NCBI RefSeq assembly: GCF_002020805.1 | Contig: NZ_MPRJ01000028.1 | Span: 1 to 33,017, forward strand | Source: Solemya velesiana gill symbiont | GTDB lineage: Bacteria > Pseudomonadota > Gammaproteobacteria > Chromatiales > Chromatiaceae | Direction of reading: 5' to 3' | Length of the DNA stretch: 33,017 nucleotides | In this document: piece by piece, positions 25,955 to 33,017 of the stretch | Layout: every line of letters starts with the position of its first letter | Numbering within the stretch: position 1 is the first letter of the stretch | The notes under the pieces: generated by a model | Database searches by the model: none | The model's input: only the letters and a program-made list of their open reading frames with translations | What the model was told of the DNA's origin: nothing | Translations under genes and position numbers: made by a program

Positions 25955-26662
25955 TCAGCCGGCGTATGCTGCCTTGGTTGCTACGTAGTCGTCTACCAGC
26001 ATCTGGATCTTGTCCTGCTCGAAATCTCGCAGTCCCCGCAGGGCCATGTATTTTGCACCTTTGCCTATCAACTCGCCATCGGCCCGTACACAGAACTCCA
26101 GGCAGATGTTTCCTTTTCGTCCATTGAACGCCAGTGACGTGTCACACAGCTCAAGAATAGGCTCTTGAATGTCCAGGCGATCGAGGTGAATCTCCATGCT
26201 TTGGTAAATCACCATCGGCCGGTCCGGGTTGATCATGACCCCGTGTTCTTTCATCAGTGGTACGAGCACACTTGGAAAGGCGGTTCCCGAGAACTGGACA
26301 TAGTTGCACGCCAGGGTCTCCACCAACTGGGGATCAGTGGAGGTGTTCCCGTCGCGCTCGATGCTCAGGTAGGTTTTGCCGCTGTCGTCGACGATATCGA
26401 TATTGCCGTTCTGTGCTTCGGGGAAATTGAGTGGCACGCCATCGCCAACCATGCCGGAGAAGACCACCCGCATGTGCTCGCTTACACCGTATTTCGAAAG
26501 GGCTACAGAGAAGAGCAGGTCTCCGGGTACGCAGAAGAGCTTGGAATCCGGGTTGTGCAGCGGATTGAAATCTCCGGCAACTTTCTTGGCGAATCGGCTT
26601 CCCTGTTCCCTGGTAAACAGGACCCTGTCGTTGTTCAGGGAAAAGTAGTCATTTAAGTGCAT
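25955..26662 (-). CDS. DUF3581 family protein
   Basis: A 235-residue protein matching the DUF3581 family of gammaproteobacteria. It has FTREQGSRFAKKVAGDFNPLH near the N-terminus (a hot-dog-fold-like HNPDxKxF segment), then FCVPGDLLFSVALSKYGVS, VFSGMVGDGVPLNFPE, and ends in RGLRDFEQDKIQMLVDDY. The fold resembles MaoC/hot-dog thioesterase-type domains, suggesting a fatty-acid or acyl-CoA-related role; that is inference. The frame extends upstream to 26839, but family similarity begins at ATG 26662 (MHLNDYFSLNNDRVLF). It is divergent from the Tim44-like gene. Confidence 0.85.
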   Translation of the reverse strand: MHLNDYFSLNNDRVLFTREQGSRFAKKVAGDFNPLHNPDSKLFCVPGDLLFSVALSKYGVSEHMRVVFSGMVGDGVPLNFPEAQNGNIDIVDDSGKTYLSIERDGNTSTDPQLVETLACNYVQFSGTAFPSVLVPLMKEHGVMINPDRPMVIYQSMEIHLDRLDIQEPILELCDTSLAFNGRKGNICLEFCVRADGELIGKGAKYMALRGLRDFEQDKIQMLVDDYVATKAAYAG

Positions 26663-26833
26663 AAATTTATTCGTAATTTTTTGGTGTAACCTGGGGCTGC
26701 ATCTTAGCAGGGGTGGGGCCATGGTTTGAAGTCCTGAAACAGAGATTGTGATGAGGGAATTCAGTAATTTTTGATCAGGGTCCGCAGATTGAGGGATAAT
26801 ACCGCACAATTGTGGAATTACAGGATCCATTTC

Positions 26834-27730
26834 ATGCATAAGACTTTCAGTGTTTTTTCCATGGTTTTTGCCGTTCTGGCGCTGGCTGTTGTGCCTGTCA
26901 ATGAGGCGGAGGCGAAACGTTTCGGTTTCGGCAAGAGCTTTGGCAAGCAGTACAACTCCTCCAGGATGAAGCAGCCAAGCAAGAGCACAAACACCACCAG
27001 CAGCCAGCAGACAACTACCAATGCCGCTGCTGCAGGTGCCGCCCGCACCTCAGGAGCCAGTCGTTGGCTGGGGCCCCTGGCCGGTCTTGCGGCAGGCGGT
27101 CTGCTCGCCTCGCTCTTTTTCGGTGACGCATTCGAGGGCATCCAGCCCATGGATATCCTGCTGATACTGGTCCTGGTATTCGGTGGCATGATGCTGCTGC
27201 GGGCAATGGGGCGTAAGGCTGCCCAGTCCCAGGCAGCAGGGCTATCCGGCATGAATCCCCAGATTCGGGGGAATGAGGCTGTGGATCATGGCAGTGATGC
27301 CCGTTTTCAGGACGAAATGGCCGGCGGGCCGGCAGCCGATACCATGCCGTTCGAGGCGCCTGCCTGGTTCAATACCGAGACCTTTGCCCAGGGTGCCAAG
27401 ACCCACTTCATTCGCCTGCAGGCCGTCTGGGACAAGGGAGATCTGAAGGACATAGCCGAATACACCACCCCTGAGCTCTATGCAGAAATCCAGGCTGAGC
27501 GCCTGAATCAGGGTGATGAGCGACACTTCACCGAGGTGGTTACCCTCAACGCCGAAATCGTCTCCCTGCAGCGGGAGGGCGACCAGGTGGTGGCCAGTGT
27601 CCACTTCTCCGGATTGATACGGGAAGGGGGGGGTGCACAGGCCAGCGAATTTGCTGAACTCTGGCATGTGACTCACGGCTGGGACAGCCCTGAAGGGGAT
27701 TGGCATATCGCCGGTATTCAACAGGTATAA
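26834..27730 (+). CDS. Tim44-like domain membrane protein
   Basis: A 298-residue protein. An N-terminal signal/anchor (MHKTFSVFSMVFAVLALAVVPVNEAEA) is followed by a low-complexity Ser/Thr/Asn/Gln-Ala linker. Next comes a glycine-rich hydrophobic stretch (LAGLAAGGLLASLFFGDAF), a second membrane segment (ILLILVLVFGGMMLLRAM), and a C-terminal Tim44-like domain (AKTHFIRLQAVWDKGDLKDIAEYTTPELYAEI to the terminal GDWHIAGIQQV). Bacterial Tim44-like proteins are membrane-associated and poorly understood. The start ATG at 26834 is chosen for its signal sequence; the frame upstream to 26771 is not conserved in character. A terminator follows directly. Confidence 0.88.
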   Translation: MHKTFSVFSMVFAVLALAVVPVNEAEAKRFGFGKSFGKQYNSSRMKQPSKSTNTTSSQQTTTNAAAAGAARTSGASRWLGPLAGLAAGGLLASLFFGDAFEGIQPMDILLILVLVFGGMMLLRAMGRKAAQSQAAGLSGMNPQIRGNEAVDHGSDARFQDEMAGGPAADTMPFEAPAWFNTETFAQGAKTHFIRLQAVWDKGDLKDIAEYTTPELYAEIQAERLNQGDERHFTEVVTLNAEIVSLQREGDQVVASVHFSGLIREGGGAQASEFAELWHVTHGWDSPEGDWHIAGIQQV

Positions 27731-27753
27731 GCTGTACCCCTTATTGACTAATG

Positions 27754-27784
27754 AAAGGCCTGCGTTCAGCAGGTCTTTTTTTGG
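27754..27784 (+). terminator. Intrinsic terminator after the Tim44-like gene
   Basis: AAAGGCCTGC and GCAGGTCTTT form a short stem with one G-T pair around a GTTCA loop, followed by a run of seven T. It sits about 25 bases after the stop codon. Confidence 0.85.
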
Positions 27785-27819
27785 TCCATTGCGGGTTTTC
27801 GGGAGATTCACCAATTGTT

Positions 27820-27905
27820 GTAGGAGCCCGGTCCTCTGGGCGATCAAATCCTGAGCAACGCTATCGCCCGGAGGATTTTATGCCTGGAAGGTGCCGGGCT
27901 CCTAC
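27820..27905. repeat. REP-like extragenic palindrome
   Basis: An 86-bp palindrome. Outer arms GTAGGAGCCCGG (27820-27831) and CCGGGCTCCTAC (27894-27905) are perfect; inner arms TCCTCTGGGCGAT and ATCGCCCGGAGGA pair with one wobble. The terminal GTAGGAGC is typical of REP elements mobilised by RAYT-type (Y1) transposases in gammaproteobacteria. It lies between two converging genes. No second copy is in this window. Confidence 0.75.
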
Positions 27906-27926
27906 CTTGAGTAATCGCAATTATCC

Positions 27927-30900
27927 CTAGAGTGTAGATTTGGTCCGATAGTAGCGCTCCGGGCCCATTGCCTTCAGTGCAGCCATGGTCAACAGCTCCT
28001 GGTTGACGTCCCCATCGGCTGAGAAAAGGTTCTGGATGCGGCCCGATTCGATACCTTTCCCGTGCATGATGCTTGGCGTCAGCACCTCTCCCATGGAGGA
28101 GACCATGCAGCCATTCGGGCCAACGTTCAGGAACAGATCCAGACCTTTGCGCAACTCTATAAGCGCTTCGCCCACGTAGGGCGCCAGTTCACCGAGAGGA
28201 CGCGATGTCGGCAACAATTCTTTGGAGGCTTGCATCATCTCTGCACTCTCCAGAGGCATCGGCACTTTTGCAGCTTTATACAGTGGGGCAGCAAGAAGAT
28301 GCCGCAGGAAGAACCTCAGGCGTTTTATTTTACGTATTCTCTCCTTGAGCTGACCTGTATTTTGTCTCTCAGCCCACTTATCACTCTTTCGCCCAAGGGC
28401 CGCCTCAGTCGTTTCAATACCCAAGGGTTGATAACAGTATGCGGAAGATATCTTCGGATTGGGCCACTCGCATATAGCCTTCGCCTGAGATCCAGATATT
28501 CAGTGGATCACCGGGGAGTGGATGCTGGACTTTCCATTTTGAAGCGAAGCGTTTGAATTCGTGGGCGTGAATCCTGTACAGGAAGTACTTTACCGTGGCG
28601 GCGAGCCGGTTGTCGTCACCCAACATCTTCAGCAACCGTCTGCCCACGGGCCCGGGACCGCGGAACGACTCCAGGAGCCGGTAGATCTCTGCCTTGAGAC
28701 GATAGTAGTTGTTGATGAAACGCTTGTATTCATCGTAGTCTTGGCAGGCCACACCTCCCTGGAACATCAGGTCACGCAACACGCCCTGGAGAATCACTCC
28801 CTGGTAACTCCGTAACAGCAACCACTCCTCGAAGCCGGCGTCATATCCTTCGTCCTCGTTGGCTATCAGGAGCTGGAACAGCCCCCCGCTGGGCAGTGCG
28901 TTGCAGGCCTCCTCATTTACGTTTTGGCCGCCGGCCGAATGGTAAAAGAGCACCTTGTGGGCATTGGGGTACTGACCCTGGCGACAGGGCCCGGAACCCT
29001 GGCTGTCGAAGAAGAGCAGGCGTTTCTTCCCTGCCACAAGGGGGTCATTGTTCTGCTTGCGCCGGGCAAAATCGTCCACTCCCCGGGCCAAGTCGGCATA
29101 GATGCTCGCCAGCGGTGCACAGACCGCATCACCGGCAACCTTGCGGCCCTCTTTAACCAGTTCTTCCACGCTGTAGGATTCGTCATCGTAGTTATCGATG
29201 CAGGTATAGCCCGCACCGCGGAATACAGCCGACAGGGGCCGGTTGTCCGACAGGGTGGGAAAATAGATGACGTCAGTCTCCCGGTTGAGGGGTTCCTGGC
29301 TGGTCAATCCGTTGAGGGTGCGCACATCGAAGTGACCTTCCCCGTCGATGTGCAGTTTACTGTGCAGCCCCTGTTGCAGCTGCTTGACGTAGGTATTCAC
29401 CCGGTTTTCCAGGTGTGCCAGTTCCTTGATGACGGCGTCCGACTGAATCAGCAGAAAGGGGCGCTGCCTCATGATCTCGACAACATAGTGGGCAATGATG
29501 CTGTCAGGGCCGCAGCTGAAGGTGGAGATCTGCACCACTGGAATAAGGGGTTCGGCAGGGTCTTCCTCTATCCGGCGGAAGATCTCGCTGAGTCGAGGTT
29601 GATGCAGGCGTTTATGCAGCTGCCTTTGGGCGACGGCACTCATCAGGGAGAGGATGAAGTGAGGATTGCGCCAGTAAATCTGGCTGTAATCCTTGTCCAA
29701 CTCGATATCCAGAACGTAGGAGGGAATGGCTGCCATCTGCTTGTCGCGCAAAAGCCGCTGGATATGGCTGTCGTATATTCCCGGATTGAGGATGTATTCG
29801 CGTCCCACCACCAGCGCCACCTGGCGCCCATCCGCCAGGGCCTCTTCCGCCAGGTCGGCGGCAAGATTGGCCACCTCGCTGCGCAAACGCTGACGATCCT
29901 CAAGGGCTTCCTGGATGATCTTCTCCAACTCAGAGGGTCTGGGTGCTACTCCGTAGTAGTTGAACAGCGGTTCCAATCTGCCGGATAACTGGTCGCAGAT
30001 GTAACCGGCTTCCAGGCACTCGAGACTAAGGTGGGTGAGATGAATGCGCGCCTGTGGATTTGCCAGTTTTGCCAGGTTACCTGCCACCGCGACACCGCCT
30101 TGATTGGTTGTGCAGGTAAGTCCACGGCTCTTTCCATCAGTCGGCAGGGTGTCGATCTGTAGCGCCAGGATCATCCCATGTGGTTCGGCGGCCAGGCGCC
30201 GAAACTGGTCCACGGCACCGATATGGGGTGCACAACTGTCGATGTTGAAGTCCGGTTGCGCCTCGATCAGGTCGCTGTCACGGACATTGTCGACATGCAC
30301 CGGGATTTCCAACCGCTCGAAAATGCGGGCAAGGAAGTAGGCCCACTCGGAGACGGCGAAGCTGCGTGGAATCACAAGCCGCCTGGGGTCATCAGTTCTG
30401 GGGTGATGGCTGTCTATGTAGTCCCAGGTCTCCTTGTAGGCATCCCGGGGCTGTTCGATCTTTTTCTTCCCCTTCCCTGCCTGTCCCAGTAATTCATTGA
30501 TTGCACTGCATCCGCCCAGCGTGAAAGAGACCTTTGAACCTGAGGTGTCTTTGCATTTAAGCGAGCAGCGGTTACAGCGGGCTGAATCGTCGTCGCAGGC
30601 GGCCCCCTTGCAGAGGATGATGCGTTTTTCAAAATGGGTTTCGACGAAATCGCCCAGGGCGATGACCTTGTGGCCCGGGGGGGGCTGCCTGCATCAGTGT
30701 TCTGATCAAGCCGATACAGGCACGGTGCCCAGGCTGTGGTGGGACAAGGGCGTAGACCGGACTGCCCAGGTAGTTGTGCAGGCGGTGGGTAACCGCCAGC
30801 GGCAAGGGTTCAGACAGCATGGTCTGCCCGTGCAACAGGACCACCGTATTGGGGGGAGCTCCAGCTGGTTCCAGAGGGTGCGTGCCATATTCTCCACGAT

Positions 30901-32610
30901 GGCCCAGTTCGCAGAAGCGAGGATCTCACCATCGGGTACCCCCTGGGCCTGGAGTTTGCTTGCATTCTCCATGAGAAACACGGCACAGGTGGTGTTAATG
31001 GCAAAAGAGCGGGGGGCGGCATAGGCCGCTTCGCAGGCCTCGGAAACGCTGCCGATTTGGAACATGGCACTGAGGGTGTCCATCAGGGAGCCGGTTCCCG
31101 CGGAGCACTTCAGGTTCATGGTATTGTCAAAGAGCTCCGCCTGCTCCAGGGCGATGGTGGATATCTTGGTGTCTTCGCCACCGATGTCGATCAGTACGCA
31201 GAAATCCTCGTTGGCCTCGCTGACTCCCTGCTCTTTCAGATGGCGTATGTGGCGCCGGGCCTGGTTGATGGAACCGCGCGCATGGGCATAGTTCTCCACC
31301 AGTACAGAGACCCTGTCCTCGATGTCGGGATAGATATGGGCTAGGGCCTTCTGTACTTGGTACCTGGCGGAACCTGTGATACCAATACTGGATATCTGGA
31401 GTCGCTCAACATCGGTATTGATGAGATCCCTGAATACCTGCTTGATGGTCTCTATGGTGTCGCCGGAGTTGCTGTAGGCCGACTGGAAGACGATGTCGCC
31501 TGTAGCGGCTTCTGCTATCACCACCTTGGCCATGGTGGAGCCAACATCCAGTCCCATGATCACAGGCTGATTGACCAGGATCTCGTCAGCGTTGGGATGC
31601 ATGGGGTTGTCCGGAAGACGCAGATAGTGGCCATTCGCATCGTAGTGAGATTTCAGCTCGGAAAAGGCAGGATGTTCTTCCGGGGCAGGGCACCAGGCGT
31701 TCATCAGGCTGTACCAGGTTTTCCGCACCAACCCGTTCTACCAGGCCAGCCATGGCGTCCAACCCCCCGGTATTCTCGATGTCGAATTCGATTTCCTGCA
31801 CCCCCAGGGAGCGCAGTAAATCCATGGCGCAATCCCGGGCATAGCGCCAGCGGAAGATGCGCCCGGTGGATAGACTTTCTGAAATCCATCGTGCAGTTTC
31901 TTGCACGCTTTGAGTACCTCGGATTTCAGGGTTGTGGCCAGGGCGATATCCAGCGGAATCCCCTGGTTCTTATCGGAGATGGTGGCGGAGGAGGCGAACA
32001 CGCCACAACGGTCGGCACAGACGATTACCTTCTCACGCTGCTCCCGCCCTTCGTCACCCAGGTAGCTGCCCAGCAACTCATCGACTTCATCACTGGTTAC
32101 CGCCAGTTTCTGCAGTACACGATCGAGATTTATGCCGGAACCGGCACCACAGCGAGGATTGGCCAGCAGTAGATCATCCTTGAGTTGTCCTGAACGATCG
32201 ATGCCGATCAACAGGTAACCCGAGGCGGAAAGGTCGATTATCGCCAGGGAGTCCACGGCAGCATTTTCAGGCAGATTGATCAGATCCCTCGCTGCCAACC
32301 AGAATACAGCTGCGGGGAGTATGACTTTTCCGCAGCCAAGGTTCTCTCTTACCGTGCTTGCCAGCTTGCCGGTAATAAAAACCCGTGCATCCTCACCAAG
32401 CCCAAAATCCCACGCAGCCAGTTGCTGGTGCAAAAGCCCATTGATATCGCTGTTACTGGGAATAAGGTTGTCGTAGAGAATGTCCCTTTCAGGCCCTGTC
32501 ACCCGTAGCCTTAGATTGCTTATCCCTGCATCAATGAACAGGCTGCAGGAATCTATCCACTGCGGCTCCAGTGAGAATCCATTGAAACTGCTCTCTACAA
32601 TAGCGTCCAT
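27927..32610 (-). pseudogene. 2-hydroxyacyl-CoA dehydratase activase-type protein (BadF/BadG x2-DUF2229), multiply frameshifted
   Basis: A gene of about 1560 codons broken into six pieces. From the N-terminus (ATG 32610): a first BcrAD/BadFG ATPase domain (LFIDAGISNLRLRV; NPRCGAGSGINLDRVL), then SLGVQEIEFDIENTGGLDAM. The second ATPase domain follows (GLDVGSTMAKVVIAE; SSIGITGSARYQV; LIDIGGEDTKIS; CSAGTGSLMD), then a Cys cluster (CKGAACDDDSARCNRCSLKC) and a DUF2229-type region (VVQISTFSCGPDSIIAHYVVEIM). Breaks are near 31870, near 31700, in G6 at 30851-30856, in G8 at 30677-30684 and near 28418, where one extra G turns STLGIETTEAAL into STLGY-stop. In the family, ATP hydrolysis drives electron transfer to a dehydratase or reductase partner. 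No partner gene is visible here. Confidence 0.85.
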
Positions 32611-32958
32611 TTTGCTCTTCTGATTCGTGCACTTTCCAGCAATCAATTATAGCCTTCAAGTAGCTGTATTTTTTCGTTTTCTGCAGGCTGTTATACAGAG
32701 ATTGTATATAATACATCTGTAAAATCATGGCCTTACAGTACGGGTGCTCACTATCCTTGATCATGTGCGATAGTCGAGCCAAAAGCATACAAAAAGAGTT
32801 ATTCATCTACAATATTAGTAACTATGTAATAAAAATGTAACTTAACTGTAGGGTGGGTCAGGTGGCCTCAACACCATTTCGTAACAACCGCGTATTACAG
32901 GGACTGGTTCTGTGGTTGGTAGGGCCTGTTCACGTAAAAGTCAGTAAAATGCCACTCT
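32611..32958. other. AT-rich intergenic region upstream of the activase gene
   Basis: 348 bp without a gene I can support. A 91-codon minus-strand frame (32531-32806) overlaps the activase start out of frame and has no family features. A TATAAT occurs at 32707-32712, without a clear -35. The right part should contain the left end of the IS5-type element. Confidence 0.6.
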
Positions 32959-33017
32959 ATGGAACTAACGAAAGAGCAGTACAAAATCATTGAGCCGTTG
33001 TTCCCCAAACCAAGGGG
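32922..33017 (+). mobile_element. IS5-family insertion sequence, left end with transposase start (partial)
   Basis: From ATG 32959 the frame reads MELTKEQYKIIEPLFPKPRG to the window edge. This is the usual N-terminus of IS5-family (DUF4096-type) transposases, which open with LTxEQWxxIxPLLPxP. The upstream GGGCCTGTTCACG at about 32922 resembles the start of an IS5-group terminal repeat, but the other end is not in the window. The element sits upstream of the activase gene. Confidence 0.75.

Noticed and set aside
32531-32806. 91-codon minus-strand frame upstream of the activase gene
   Set aside because: It overlaps the activase start out of frame, is AT-rich, and has no recognisable motif or good ribosome site.
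1-33017. tRNA or rRNA genes
   Set aside because: I saw no cloverleaf with a TTC-loop motif and no rRNA-like stretch by eye; a tRNAscan run would be needed to exclude them fully.

Overview
The window looks like part of a chromosome from a sulfur-oxidising gammaproteobacterium. The best pointer is a pair of adjacent genes for sulfur-globule envelope proteins (about 15.9-17.0 kb), secreted Gly/Tyr-rich proteins of the Allochromatium Sgp type. Housekeeping genes (fhs, trmN6-type methyltransferase, nadE, ybgA/DUF523, DUF3581, Tim44-like) fit the same group. Partial insertion sequences sit at both edges (IS630-type tail at the left, IS5-type head at the right) and many genes are broken. Together these suggest a host-associated or otherwise eroding genome, for example a thiotrophic symbiont of the Sedimenticola type. 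That taxonomic placement is inference.

Layout. 0-0.5 kb: IS630 tail next to a truncated, frameshifted DUF89 gene. 0.6-5.5 kb: DUF1127 gene divergent from a LysR regulator, then fhs, a TrmN6-like methyltransferase and an unusual P-loop protein. 5.5-9.5 kb, minus strand: ybgA-like gene, uracil-DNA glycosylase, alpha/beta hydrolase, dienelactone hydrolase and a GNAT-like/winged-helix regulator. In this block two perfect 77-bp direct repeats replace the 3' ends of both hydrolases. 9.6-14.0 kb: nadE, then a decayed mrfA-mrfB (yprA-yprB) DNA-repair pair behind a 17-bp perfect palindrome. 14.1-15.9 kb: a damaged haem-c sensor kinase. 15.9-17.6 kb, minus strand: two sgp genes and a membrane-anchored thioredoxin. 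17.9-19.0 kb: an intact unknown protein. 19.2-24.7 kb: a decayed NMT1-PAS-GGDEF-EAL protein, a lone HicA-like toxin and a frameshifted SBP-PAS sensor. 24.8-27.7 kb: tandem-thioredoxin protein, DUF3581 and Tim44-like genes. 27.8-32.6 kb: a REP-like palindrome and one very long 2-hydroxyacyl-CoA dehydratase activase-type gene split by about five frameshifts.

Main theme. About ten of some 25 genes carry frameshifts, in-frame TAG/TAA codons or in-frame internal deletions. The damage falls on signalling, DNA repair and accessory enzymes. C1 metabolism, NAD synthesis, sulfur-globule, thioredoxin and RNA-modification genes are intact. Several frameshifts sit in runs of 5-9 G/C, so some could be sequencing errors. 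The point stops and missing domains cannot be explained that way. I found no tRNA, rRNA or CRISPR array.
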